From the NCBI RefSeq assembly GCF_900155425.1, contig NZ_LT700190.1, positions 62,001 through 126,000 on the forward strand: a DNA stretch of 64,000 nucleotides, in the 5' to 3' direction. The stretch comes from Parabacteroides massiliensis (lineage in GTDB: Bacteria; Bacteroidota; Bacteroidia; Bacteroidales; Tannerellaceae). Positions 17,708 to 26,187 of this stretch are shown in pieces. Position numbers and translations under genes: made by a program. Numbering within the stretch: position 1 is the first letter of the stretch; the number at the start of each line of letters is the position of its first letter. The notes under the pieces were generated by a model. That model was not told the origin of the DNA. It worked only from the letters and a program-made list of their open reading frames with translations, and did not search any database.

Positions 17708-18405
17708 TTTTTATTAGTTGTTACACATTTATTGTTTCCAAAAAGCAATTGCTTGGACATAGTATCCAGCAGTTCGGTCACCTTGATACCATAGTTATCA
17801 GACACGACATAGATGACTTGTTCCTTCTCCATTGCAGTTTCCAGCTCCAAATTCTGCAGTTTCTCCTTGGACAAGGAAGGGTAAGCCACCAGAATCTTGT
17901 ACCGGCTGTTGTCTATTAACGAGAAGGCATCCACTAAAAAACCGTAATCCGTTACTTGGAAAGTATAGTCTCGGGGCAGGGACACCGCCACTGAGTGAAC
18001 GATACGCAAGGCGTCGGATATGATTCTCAGGTATTCTGAATTCTTCATGTCGGCCAAAAACAAGTGATACTCTCCCCTGCCCCTGGCCTGCAGCCAGTCG
18101 GCCGCTATTCTCTTCAGGTTGCACTGCTCGTACCCGTACAGCAAGACGGTCCTTTGCAACAGTGATGCCGCAATCATATTGGAGACTGAACCCAGCAGAA
18201 ACAAAGTGGCCAGAAGGGAATAGGTTGTGTTGACGGTTCCTGTCTGCAAGCAAGAGAACACCATGACCAATATACCGGAAACCAGCCCCAACAGTCCCCA
18301 TCCGGTGTAAGCCTCGCTTTTACGTTTAAGGACAGCACCGGTAATGCCGTGAATGGAACCCCATGCGGCAATGAAGAAAAGTGCATATATACAAATGGTT
18401 CCCAT
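17704..18405 (-). CDS. Membrane protein, 233 aa
   Basis: Three hydrophobic segments in the first about 95 residues (near 4-22, 35-55 and 60-85) are followed by a soluble domain (about 95-233) with alternating strands and helices, such as YKILVAYPSLSKEKLQ and EQVIYVVSDNYG. This looks like an inner membrane protein with a cytoplasmic alpha/beta domain. It follows the 87-aa gene by 5 bp. Family unknown. Confidence 0.82.
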   Translation of the reverse strand: MGTICIYALFFIAAWGSIHGITGAVLKRKSEAYTGWGLLGLVSGILVMVFSCLQTGTVNTTYSLLATLFLLGSVSNMIAASLLQRTVLLYGYEQCNLKRIAADWLQARGRGEYHLFLADMKNSEYLRIISDALRIVHSVAVSLPRDYTFQVTDYGFLVDAFSLIDNSRYKILVAYPSLSKEKLQNLELETAMEKEQVIYVVSDNYGIKVTELLDTMSKQLLFGNNKCVTTNKK

Positions 18406-18410
18406 ACCCG

Positions 18411-18674
18411 TTATTTTGTACCGTTAATCCATCCATTCAAGCGGGAAGGATTCAATGTAGCCCTTTGGTCACCTGCTACCGTTGGGACAGGAGCATCTGT
18501 ATATTGTTTCTTTACGGAATCTTCCACACGGGCAGGTTTGAACTGAAAGGAAATCGGTTCCTGTTCCTTGTTCTGTGGAACTTGTTGGTCAAGGCCGTTG
18601 GCCGTATTGTTCGTAATGGGTTTGTCGGCACTTTTCTTGAAAGCGCGTGACAACATGGGTATTCCGGTTGGCAT
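18411..18674 (-). CDS. Small low-complexity protein, 87 aa
   Basis: The sequence is rich in N, Q, P and K and probably disordered. It starts at ATG 18674, just below a good promoter, and is the first gene of the 18.7-15.5 kb operon. No family recognised; coding status rests on position and spacing. Confidence 0.65.
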   Translation of the reverse strand: MPTGIPMLSRAFKKSADKPITNNTANGLDQQVPQNKEQEPISFQFKPARVEDSVKKQYTDAPVPTVAGDQRATLNPSRLNGWINGTK

Positions 18675-18703
18675 TGTCTGTTTTGGTTAAAAGTTTAATA
18701 ATA

Positions 18704-18734
18704 CAAAAATAACCTATTATCCGTTGATTTACAA
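18704..18734 (-). promoter_or_regulatory. Promoter of the 18.7-15.5 kb operon
   Basis: The minus strand has TTG (18732-18734), a 20-bp gap and TATTTTTG (18704-18711), matching the Bacteroidetes pattern, about 30 bp before ATG 18674. Confidence 0.6.
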
Positions 18735-18774
18735 GCAATCTCAATAAAATTTCCGATAAAATGCCCGTATACCG

Positions 18775-19443
18775 TTATCTGCGCCGTTTCCGTGCCTTCT
18801 TATTTGGCTTGGCAGGCAGCTGTGACTTATGCACGACAACACTGTATCCCGGTTGGATATCCGAGTCAAATTCCAGCATGGACTTCATTGCGTTTTCAAC
18901 GAGCCGTACATATTCAGGCAGATAGCCCTTCTCCATTTTACCCCGCATGAACGGGATTTCTTCAGTGTATCGGATCAGGCGCTTGACTTTATCGACAGCC
19001 TTTTCTCGGTTGTCTTTTTCAAGGGCCCGGATAGCATTGTCATAATACCCCAGAATCGCCTTTATCTTCCGTTGGTAGGCAATCTTGTCCTTTTCCTTGA
19101 TTGATTCCTGAAAATTGAGATACCCCTGCCGGACACAGTAGCGGGCATTGATGCTGTTGAACACCTGCTCGAAGGAAACCCCGTTGCCTACATTGAACCT
19201 TTCCTCCGTATTGGTGAACTCCGGTATCTCGATAGTGAAAGAACCGTTCTCGGATTCGGAAACCGATGCACCGGATTCGGGCAATGAGGAGTATTTGTGT
19301 ATTACCGCCCCGTTGGACAGCTTGCAATAGCCGATTGTCTCGATGCCGTTATCCACTACCCTATAGGTGCGGTACTGCGCATTTGCTGTATGAAAAGCCG
19401 CTGTTAGGAAAGCAGGCAATATCAGTTTGAGTATCCTGTGCAT
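18775..19443 (-). CDS. Secreted protein with basic tail, 222 aa
   Basis: Signal peptide (1-22, ending HTANAQ), a beta-rich N-terminal part (to about 95), a helical region (100-190), and a very basic C-terminus (KPNKKARKRRR). It begins 6 bp after the 220-aa-type secreted neighbour ends. The pair resembles periplasmic components of an envelope complex, but no family is recognised. The polybasic end could bind lipid head groups, wall polymers or DNA. Confidence 0.8.
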   Translation of the reverse strand: MHRILKLILPAFLTAAFHTANAQYRTYRVVDNGIETIGYCKLSNGAVIHKYSSLPESGASVSESENGSFTIEIPEFTNTEERFNVGNGVSFEQVFNSINARYCVRQGYLNFQESIKEKDKIAYQRKIKAILGYYDNAIRALEKDNREKAVDKVKRLIRYTEEIPFMRGKMEKGYLPEYVRLVENAMKSMLEFDSDIQPGYSVVVHKSQLPAKPNKKARKRRR

Positions 19444-19449
19444 GATTTC

Positions 19450-20082
19450 TTATTTTAGAGTGACACATTTATATTGATCATCAAAGCCGTCTTCCAGGCA
19501 GATGCATGATTTCATGATTTTGTAGTTGATGGAGTAGTATTCGTCGAACTGTAACTTGGCGAGTCCGTAGTCTGCGTTCGTCCTGATAGCTTCAATGAGG
19601 GTCAGCAGGCGGTCCACTTCTGAAGCCGACGCATCATTACCCAACTTCAGGAACAGTTCTTTCCCTTTTTGGTAGTACTTTTTTGATTCATCCAGCATAC
19701 GACCGTGTGCGGCAGTGTTGACTGCGCAATAGCGGGTTCCTGTCTGAAAATAACCTTGCGCGATTGTCAGGTATTGTTTTGCGAGCATGGCATCCCACAA
19801 GAACACTTCATCCAGTCCGTCAGGGATGGAGAAAGATTCCATGACAGTCAGGGTCACCGGTTCGACATAGCGATCCAAGGCCGCCCCTTTGGGGGTAGTG
19901 ACCTGCAGGCTGGAGCGGATAATCACTCTTGAGCCCATACATCGCACCTTCCCGATATAGGTAACCTGTCCGAGGCGATAAGAAAAATCCCTCATGACAA
20001 GATCCTGACCGAACAATAGGGTCGGTAGCCAGGCAATGAGAAACAGCCCTGTTTTGATAGTCCTGTTAAGATTTTGGCACAT
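19450..20082 (-). CDS. Secreted hypothetical protein, 210 aa
   Basis: I place the start at ATG 20082 (MCQNLNRTIKTG) rather than ATG 20112 because this gives a normal signal peptide (cleavage after LLFGQ). The mature part has a beta-rich N-terminal half and a helical C-terminal half, the same layout as the 222-aa protein downstream, so the two may be distant paralogues. Probably periplasmic or outer-membrane associated. Family unknown. Confidence 0.78.
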   Translation of the reverse strand: MCQNLNRTIKTGLFLIAWLPTLLFGQDLVMRDFSYRLGQVTYIGKVRCMGSRVIIRSSLQVTTPKGAALDRYVEPVTLTVMESFSIPDGLDEVFLWDAMLAKQYLTIAQGYFQTGTRYCAVNTAAHGRMLDESKKYYQKGKELFLKLGNDASASEVDRLLTLIEAIRTNADYGLAKLQFDEYYSINYKIMKSCICLEDGFDDQYKCVTLK

Positions 20083-20209
20083 AGTTTTGATTTTAGTCCG
20101 CGTAAACACCATTCAGGTGTTTGACGTTCAAATTTTTAGGTGAAATTACAGGATCTCTCTCTAATATCCAAGCAAGTACAAAAAATATTCAAACTGAAGC
20201 CACTGTCAC

Positions 20210-20719
20210 TCACGTGTGTTGAATGAATGACAGCAGTTGTGCCTTTTGAATAAGCGACAGGCTGTTCCAAACGGACACATATTTTTCGGTGTGGCATTCT
20301 TCGACCCAATCGGCATCGGCATCCCCTTTGTGGCATGTGGGAAACGGTATCCTCATGGAGTCTGCATGGTGGTTGTTTGTATAGTCGAGAAACTTTATGA
20401 TGCAGTCCTCTTTGTCATTGTAGCCGGGTGACCAAAGTTCGGTTTCCTGCAGCTGCTCACGCTCGCTGAGTGTCCCCGTCAGGTTTTCGTAATGTACAAG
20501 TCCGGTCTGTTGCAACAGCAGGAGCACTGAGGCCGTATCCTCGAACAGCAGCGCTCCCAGGTAGTTGGGTTTGTTGAACAGATCTGAGCGTATCATGCTG
20601 ATGTCGCCGGATACCGAACCGCCCAGGGCTTCCGAATAGATTTTTTGAAAATTCTTCCGATCGCCCAATACGGACAATAGACGGTCTATAATGTCAATGG
20701 ATTGTGTCAAATCGCACAT
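20210..20719 (-). CDS. Hypothetical protein, 169 aa
   Basis: Soluble and mostly helical at the N-terminus, with several Cys and His residues in the last third (PTCHKGD, ECHTEKY) that could bind metal. It follows the HD-domain gene by 20 bp. No family recognised. Confidence 0.75.
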   Translation of the reverse strand: MCDLTQSIDIIDRLLSVLGDRKNFQKIYSEALGGSVSGDISMIRSDLFNKPNYLGALLFEDTASVLLLLQQTGLVHYENLTGTLSEREQLQETELWSPGYNDKEDCIIKFLDYTNNHHADSMRIPFPTCHKGDADADWVEECHTEKYVSVWNSLSLIQKAQLLSFIQHT

Positions 20720-20739
20720 AGTTCGTTTCTAAGCATTTA

Positions 20740-21990
20740 TCAGACAAATAGTGTTTCTTCATTCTTCGTTGTCAATAGTGTGTACGCTTTCTGGAGCGCA
20801 TATTTACGTTCAAAATCACTTTCTGAGGGCTTCCCCTTGATGCGTGACATATCCATATCGTGCAGCAGGCAGCTCTTCTTGACTGCCGTTGCCAGCGGGT
20901 CAGTCCTGACCCGACGGATATACTCAGCCAGTGATTCATCGGGATTACGTGTCAATGCCACCACCGTCCTTAGGACTATCAGCGGTACCCCTTCTGCGAA
21001 CATCATATTGACTGACACATCCTCCCTTACCGTAAGAGTGTCATGCAGCAGCGCACAAATCTGTTCCATGGGAGTCTTCATTTTTTTCAGCACCCGGAAC
21101 GCATGCAGGATGTACGGTTCACCGTAAATGTCCTTGACCCCCTTGTACAGCTTTGCGCTCAGAGCCACGGCATCATCCAAATCAAATGATTCCTCGTACG
21201 CCTTGTTCATTCCCATGAGGACGAAACAGTTGTAAAAGACAAACAGCTCGTCCACCAAAGCCGGTTTGCACACATATTCCGGATGGATTTTCACGGTGTT
21301 CTGGTTGGCCTGCATGCCTGTATCAGAGATTACCCATAAGAAACTTTCGCTTACATCAGTTATACAGTCCTTGCCCATGACAATAGCCTGTATGGCAGTT
21401 GATTGTTCTACCGTCTCCCCACCAAGATGGAAACCGTTGAACGCCACCGCACGTTTGCCGTCCGAGAGTTGGAATACCGAACCTCTCCGTAGGTAACCCT
21501 GATTATATTCCACAAAACCTGTTTCGGGGATATCATCATCCAGTTTGCGGAGTGTATTATCAAATTGTTCCCGTAAAACCGTCTCTTCAAGAGTCGTATA
21601 GTCCAGCCGTCCGGTTGTTATCAGTATCAGAACCTTTTCAGTCGGAATTGCCTTCAGCTCTTCGACGATGTTTTCCGTCTCACGCTGTCTTAGCAGTTGC
21701 TGCTTGTAAGCGTTCTGAATGATTGAGCGTAATTCCTTGACAGTTGCAACAGCTGTTATGTACCCGTCCCCGTTTCGCAGGTCGGCTACACGCAAGTTTA
21801 TGTGTTCGGCCAGATAATCCAGCCATTCGCACCCGGATTGGGTAAACAGGTTTTTCAGCCATACAATCCGGTGGGGCTTCTGTTTTTTGGTTTGAGCGAG
21901 CACCTGTCGGATGTCCATATTCTCCTGATACGGAATGAACACGAATTTATGAGAACCTTCAGTTAACGTAAAATTTTTCAGTAGTTCCAT
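20740..21990 (-). CDS. HD-domain protein related to the SpoT/RelA hydrolase domain
   Basis: 416 aa. The C-terminal part (about 268-385) follows the SpoT HD pattern: DAVALSAKLYKGVKDIYGEPYILHAFRV (H296), CALLHDTLTVRED (H316, D317, E323, D324), a VVALTR block and LLHDMDMSR in place of the family ADRLHN. Such domains hydrolyse (p)ppGpp or related nucleotides. No synthetase domain is present. The N-terminal 260 residues are not recognised. It could tune the alarmone level during element activity. Key metal ligands look present, but activity is inferred. Confidence 0.78.
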   Translation of the reverse strand: MELLKNFTLTEGSHKFVFIPYQENMDIRQVLAQTKKQKPHRIVWLKNLFTQSGCEWLDYLAEHINLRVADLRNGDGYITAVATVKELRSIIQNAYKQQLLRQRETENIVEELKAIPTEKVLILITTGRLDYTTLEETVLREQFDNTLRKLDDDIPETGFVEYNQGYLRRGSVFQLSDGKRAVAFNGFHLGGETVEQSTAIQAIVMGKDCITDVSESFLWVISDTGMQANQNTVKIHPEYVCKPALVDELFVFYNCFVLMGMNKAYEESFDLDDAVALSAKLYKGVKDIYGEPYILHAFRVLKKMKTPMEQICALLHDTLTVREDVSVNMMFAEGVPLIVLRTVVALTRNPDESLAEYIRRVRTDPLATAVKKSCLLHDMDMSRIKGKPSESDFERKYALQKAYTLLTTKNEETLFV

Positions 21991-21996
21991 AGTATG

Positions 21997-22449
21997 TCAT
22001 TTATCAATCGCTCGATAATAATGGAATTCCGTAGGACTGAAAATCACCATACCAGAATCCGTGAAGACGTATGTCTTCCCAAAACGTTCATACAAGTCGA
22101 AACCGCTTGTACGGGCAATCATCCCTTGAATGGACTGTACGGCGCGTGCAGTAGAAACTCCGTGAATTTCCACGGGCAAGGCTTCCGGTCCGTCTCCTTT
22201 ATAGAACATCCGGACACTGACCGTGTCGTGCCCATGGATGACAGCACGGCCCATCCATTTCTTTTCGTAAGTCCTGCGTTCCATACCAATCCAATCCGGC
22301 AGGTCAAATTTCGGTTCCGGAACCAATGCCGGAACAATCCGATATGTGGTATAGCCTATGCCCATAACGAACAATGTCCCGATTGTCCCGACAAGAACAT
22401 TCCGGACGATTCTGTTCTTATACCTGCTGTATGCCGAGCGGATCCCCAT
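21997..22449 (-). CDS. Single-pass membrane protein, 150 aa
   Basis: A basic N-terminus is followed by one membrane segment (about 19-37, LVGTIGTLFVMGIGY) and a soluble, probably periplasmic domain. It ends 6 bp before the HD-domain gene. Family unknown. Confidence 0.78.
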   Translation of the reverse strand: MGIRSAYSRYKNRIVRNVLVGTIGTLFVMGIGYTTYRIVPALVPEPKFDLPDWIGMERRTYEKKWMGRAVIHGHDTVSVRMFYKGDGPEALPVEIHGVSTARAVQSIQGMIARTSGFDLYERFGKTYVFTDSGMVIFSPTEFHYYRAIDK

Positions 22450-22464
22450 AGCAAGTTCATGACA

Positions 22465-22674
22465 TTATAACCGATGTCTTACATCGGTCCAATAAGACCA
22501 ATACTGGGAACGTACCTCCGGTGTCATGGCCATATAAGCATCGATCCGTTCCATGGGCTCCATGCGGAACATACTCTCAAAGTATTCCTTGTTTGCCGGG
22601 TCGATATTATCACAAGGAAATTCACCAAAGCGGTACTGCGCTTGCAGGATTCTTCGTAATGTCATTGTATCCAT
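22465..22674 (-). CDS. Small hypothetical protein, 69 aa
   Basis: A short soluble protein rich in aromatic and methionine residues. It starts at ATG 22674, 38 bp after a fimbrillin gene, and ends 15 bp before the next gene, which fits an operon member. Family unknown. Confidence 0.65.
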   Translation of the reverse strand: MDTMTLRRILQAQYRFGEFPCDNIDPANKEYFESMFRMEPMERIDAYMAMTPEVRSQYWSYWTDVRHRL

Positions 22675-22712
22675 ATTCTATCTATTTGCGGCTTATCGCC
22701 AGTTTGTAATAC

Positions 22713-23477
22713 TTATTTCGCGGAGAGCGAGATATTGTATTTCTTTCCGCTTTCTGTCACCGTTCCCGGTTTCCAGACGAAGCTGCCCTTATCCGAGGAC
22801 ACCTTTACGTCAATCTTGTATCCGGGTATTGCCAGAAAACCTTCTGCAATCTCCGGGCTGTTCATGGTAAGATCAACGGATGTACTTCCGGAGGAAGCGA
22901 TCACCTTACCGGTGAACACGTTATAGTCCGCTGAAGCAGGCAGACTGCGTACAGAGATGCGTGTGATATTGCCAAGTGAAGCGTCAAAGTTGAACTTCAG
23001 CAATGACATGGCATGGTTCAGTTCGATTTCGGCCATCGGATTGTTCCTGCTGATGACAGAAGGAACTGGAGTGTACAGGAAGTCCACACCGTTCTCCAGT
23101 TTGGCCATACCTGTCGAAACATTTGACTGATACGGATAATACCCGTATACGTTCGCCTCGGAGTTGGTTAATGCCGTATTATATCCGGCCTCCCAATACG
23201 AGTCCCCATTCAGGGTATAGGTAATATTCATGTTTGACGCATTTCCCCCGTATCCGTTTGTCGTACCCTTGTCAGTCACGAACACTCCGATTTTGGCGCC
23301 CGGCTCAAAGGAAGAGACAACAGCACGTGAAGGGCTCTCGCATGAAAAGTCCAGTTCAGGATAGACCTCTTCTGAAGTCTGTTCTATATTGTCCAGTTCA
23401 GTAGATTCGGTACATGCAACCAGCAAGAGCGGCAATGCCATCAGTTTACTCCAAGTGATTATTCTCTGTATTTTCAT
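22713..23477 (-). CDS. Fimbrillin-family lipoprotein
   Basis: 254 aa with lipobox LVAC (C22) and fimbrillin features: VNGYYPYQ-like text (ANVYGYYPYQSN), DFLYTPV and LNHAMSLLKFNF. The C-terminus (KKYNISLSAK) lacks the W-containing final strand seen in the other fimbrillins of the window, which suggests a tip-type or capping subunit. It lies among unknown genes, 26 bp after a 320-aa cytosolic protein. Confidence 0.85.
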   Translation of the reverse strand: MKIQRIITWSKLMALPLLLVACTESTELDNIEQTSEEVYPELDFSCESPSRAVVSSFEPGAKIGVFVTDKGTTNGYGGNASNMNITYTLNGDSYWEAGYNTALTNSEANVYGYYPYQSNVSTGMAKLENGVDFLYTPVPSVISRNNPMAEIELNHAMSLLKFNFDASLGNITRISVRSLPASADYNVFTGKVIASSGSTSVDLTMNSPEIAEGFLAIPGYKIDVKVSSDKGSFVWKPGTVTESGKKYNISLSAK

Positions 23478-23503
23478 AAACGTAAATTATTATATTTCCA
23501 TAA

Positions 23504-24466
23504 TTAAAAATTCTCGATCGTTTCCCAATCCAACTCGGCGACGGGTATCACCATCTGGCTGGTTTTCTTGCTCTCCGGCTTTATCATGGAGTTGACAGAT
23601 GTGACTTGAACCATGTATGCGAGGTCGTCATCAAACTCTTTTCCCAACCATGCGTTCTTGCACAGTCCCTTTCCTCCGCACCGCTTCACATTCCTGGACA
23701 GTTCGCCACGTTGTTTCCTTGAATACAGATGGACAGCATCGCCGGGAAGAACCATATGCCAGTTCCCTTTCTTGATACGCTCCGTCTCATAGGACAGCAC
23801 ATAGGCAAGTGCCGGGAAATCCTTTTTCTTCAGCTTGGTATTCTCAATACCTTTCAACAGCCTGTTCGTCGCCTGTTTCAGATCTTCCAGCGGTTGATCC
23901 GCTTCAAAGATTCCGAAGGGATTGATGACCGGAAGGCTCTCTCCCACCCGGACCGCATCAGCCGTACACCAAGGAAGTTTCGTGCCATTGTTGACCGACA
24001 TGATTCTCACCCGTTCGGCATCGACAAAATAAACGATTCCTTCGACCTTCTTCGTCGCCAAAAAGGTCGGGCTGAATGTCCCGTCTGCATAGAAATAATC
24101 CAAGAGATTTATGGAATCGATCTTGCGCAGACCACACCACTTGAAGGTTACCATAGAGGAAGTGACCTTGTGGGAGTCCATCGTACAAACGCCCAGACGT
24201 TCTTTGCAGGTACTTCCCGGAACATCCTCCTGTGGGAATTGACCGGCCAGTCCACACAGCACCTTCAGATGCGAGTCGGACAGCTTTCCGTCCACCTTCA
24301 CCCGGATCTCCGGGAATCCGGTGTTAGGATCCGCATCATCATCCACCTGGCATGTCATATCCTTAATCCGTTTGCCAAATGGCATTGCCTGAATCTTTGG
24401 AAGCAGCTCGGTTACCAGCCTGTTCAGCTCAGTTGCTTCATCAATAGTAAAGTTTCGGTGTCTCAT
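23504..24466 (-). CDS. Hypothetical protein, 320 aa
   Basis: Soluble protein with no signal peptide. It has a helical N-terminus, then several cysteines (CKERLGVC, KRCGGKGLCKNAW) that may bind metal. No family recognised. It precedes the fimbrillin gene in the operon, and the gap before it (24467-24538) has only a weak promoter-like TTATTTTG on the minus strand. Confidence 0.8.
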   Translation of the reverse strand: MRHRNFTIDEATELNRLVTELLPKIQAMPFGKRIKDMTCQVDDDADPNTGFPEIRVKVDGKLSDSHLKVLCGLAGQFPQEDVPGSTCKERLGVCTMDSHKVTSSMVTFKWCGLRKIDSINLLDYFYADGTFSPTFLATKKVEGIVYFVDAERVRIMSVNNGTKLPWCTADAVRVGESLPVINPFGIFEADQPLEDLKQATNRLLKGIENTKLKKKDFPALAYVLSYETERIKKGNWHMVLPGDAVHLYSRKQRGELSRNVKRCGGKGLCKNAWLGKEFDDDLAYMVQVTSVNSMIKPESKKTSQMVIPVAELDWETIENF

Positions 24467-24538
24467 ACATTTAATCTTTTACAGCAAAATAAACCTTTTA
24501 CAACCAAACTACCAAAAATCAATCTTTTAGTAGTGTAA

Positions 24539-25105
24539 TTATTCACAAATTTTCATTTTTGTGAAAACATTCTCGACGGAATTGTCCAATAATTCCAGCA
24601 TTCCCGGCTCATTTAGAATCGCTTCAACCGGAACAGGTTTCATGTCCCAAACCAATTGAAGGGGTTCACTGGAGGATTTCTGCATTTCCATTAAAGCTTC
24701 CGCGCTTCCTTGAGCTATTAAATCCCAACATACCGTCTTGTTGAATACCAGATTCTTGTTTAGTGTGTGCAAGATAGCCAGTGTCAAGTATCCGGACACA
24801 AAATACAGCTCGTTGTCCGAGAGGTCGTTTAGCCCCCGAAGGTAGGAAAAAGCCAATGTCGATGCCAAAGAGCGTAACTGGGCGTCCTTATAGATGTTTT
24901 CTTTGTCAGGCATCTGTTCGTCCGCTTTCTTCTCTTTAATCACCCACAGCTTCCATGCACCGAAAACCGTCATGCCCGATGTCACTACCGCGATGGCGTA
25001 TGCAACGTGGTGTTGCGACAGTATCAAGGTTGATGTCAGTGAGAGGGCCGTAAGAAATACGCCCGCTCCCAGAAGCAACCGATAGTAAGACTCATTTTTA
25101 TTCAT
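24539..25105 (-). CDS. Membrane protein with two N-terminal segments, 188 aa
   Basis: Two hydrophobic segments (about 8-28 and 33-53) form a hairpin; the rest (60-188) is a soluble helical domain. It follows the 107-aa membrane protein by 11 bp. Family unknown; both look like inner-membrane parts of one assembly. Confidence 0.78.
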   Translation of the reverse strand: MNKNESYYRLLLGAGVFLTALSLTSTLILSQHHVAYAIAVVTSGMTVFGAWKLWVIKEKKADEQMPDKENIYKDAQLRSLASTLAFSYLRGLNDLSDNELYFVSGYLTLAILHTLNKNLVFNKTVCWDLIAQGSAEALMEMQKSSSEPLQLVWDMKPVPVEAILNEPGMLELLDNSVENVFTKMKICE

Positions 25106-25116
25106 AGTCGAACCGT

Positions 25117-25440
25117 TTAGCCATTATTATCCGTTTGTCCGTCGCCGTTGTTCCCGGCATCTTCCTGCCTGTTGCGGAATTTGCTGCGTCTTTTCTTCCG
25201 TCTGTAACGGTTGCCAGACGCAGCCGGTCTTTCGGAAGTTTTTCCAGCCTGCTGCTCTGCTGCAAAACTATTAAGCAATGCCTGGTTCTCAGCCCGTAGT
25301 TCTTCCAGCGTTTTATGCAACTTTTTCAGTTCCTTCTTCCGCATATAGCCGATGGCCGCAAATATGCCGGCGCATACCGGCGATACGATAAACAGCAGTG
25401 CTAAAAGCACATGAAAGGAATTCATCAATATCTGTCCCAT
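25117..25440 (-). CDS. Membrane-anchored coiled-coil protein, 107 aa
   Basis: One N-terminal membrane segment (about 8-30), a coiled coil (34-62, KELKKLHKTLEELRAENQ) and a basic, disordered C-terminus with RYRRKKRRSKFRNR. Family unknown. Its start is 6 bp from the stop of the 245-aa gene. Confidence 0.78.
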   Translation of the reverse strand: MGQILMNSFHVLLALLFIVSPVCAGIFAAIGYMRKKELKKLHKTLEELRAENQALLNSFAAEQQAGKTSERPAASGNRYRRKKRRSKFRNRQEDAGNNGDGQTDNNG

Positions 25441-25445
25441 AGCTA

Positions 25446-26183
25446 TTACATCTTAAGTTTCGCTTGATGTTTTTGGACCTGCTGCTCAGTTTCCGTGTGC
25501 CTATGACTATATCCATTACTTTGAAGAATTGAATTAGCTTTTTGCATCAACTGTTTTTCGGCAGCCTTCAGCTTCGCTTCATTTCCTTCTAATTTGGCAG
25601 CCTGCAGTTTCTCGTATTCCCTGCCCATTCCTGTCATTTTCAAGAATGATTCCTTCTTTTCTTCATCATTCTTGAAATACTCGTCAAGGCCCTGTTCGCC
25701 TTTCATGCCTAATGAATGGGCGGCACCGAAGAACTCGACACTGGATTTGATGCCCTTATCCAATGCATGTACACCTGCAGCAGCTTTCAGCTTCGGATCC
25801 TGTTCGTTCTCGAACGCTTGTTTGGCTTCGCTGGCAATATCATCGAAGGTTCCTTTGCAATAGCGTTTCTCTTCCTCATTCAGTCCATAGCCCTTCAATA
25901 CAGAATCCACCTTTTCGTCCAGTCCCTTAGTCTGGCCTTCGGCGGCAGTTTGTCCTTTACCAAACTCTGAACCGTCCCTTTTCATCTCTTCAGGAACGGG
26001 AGCAGCGGGATTGTGTCCTCCCCTGCATACCAGTGCCATGCCGCCTATCACAGCGTGTGCGGCTTTGTGGGTCTTATCATAACTCTTGTGGATGCCTTTA
26101 CCCATTTGTTCGCCTACCCATTGGAAAGCTCTGTCACCACCGACCAGATCTTTCAGAAGTTCCAGTAATTTTTCTTCATTCAT
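25446..26183 (-). CDS. Helical charged protein, 245 aa
   Basis: Soluble, rich in K, E, A and G, with long helices and a coiled-coil tendency at 190-245. It ends in KLKM, related to the GLK(L/R) tail seen in neighbours. Located 5 bp after the 347-aa gene. Family unknown. Confidence 0.8.
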   Translation of the reverse strand: MNEEKLLELLKDLVGGDRAFQWVGEQMGKGIHKSYDKTHKAAHAVIGGMALVCRGGHNPAAPVPEEMKRDGSEFGKGQTAAEGQTKGLDEKVDSVLKGYGLNEEEKRYCKGTFDDIASEAKQAFENEQDPKLKAAAGVHALDKGIKSSVEFFGAAHSLGMKGEQGLDEYFKNDEEKKESFLKMTGMGREYEKLQAAKLEGNEAKLKAAEKQLMQKANSILQSNGYSHRHTETEQQVQKHQAKLKM

Positions 26184-26187
26184 ATCG

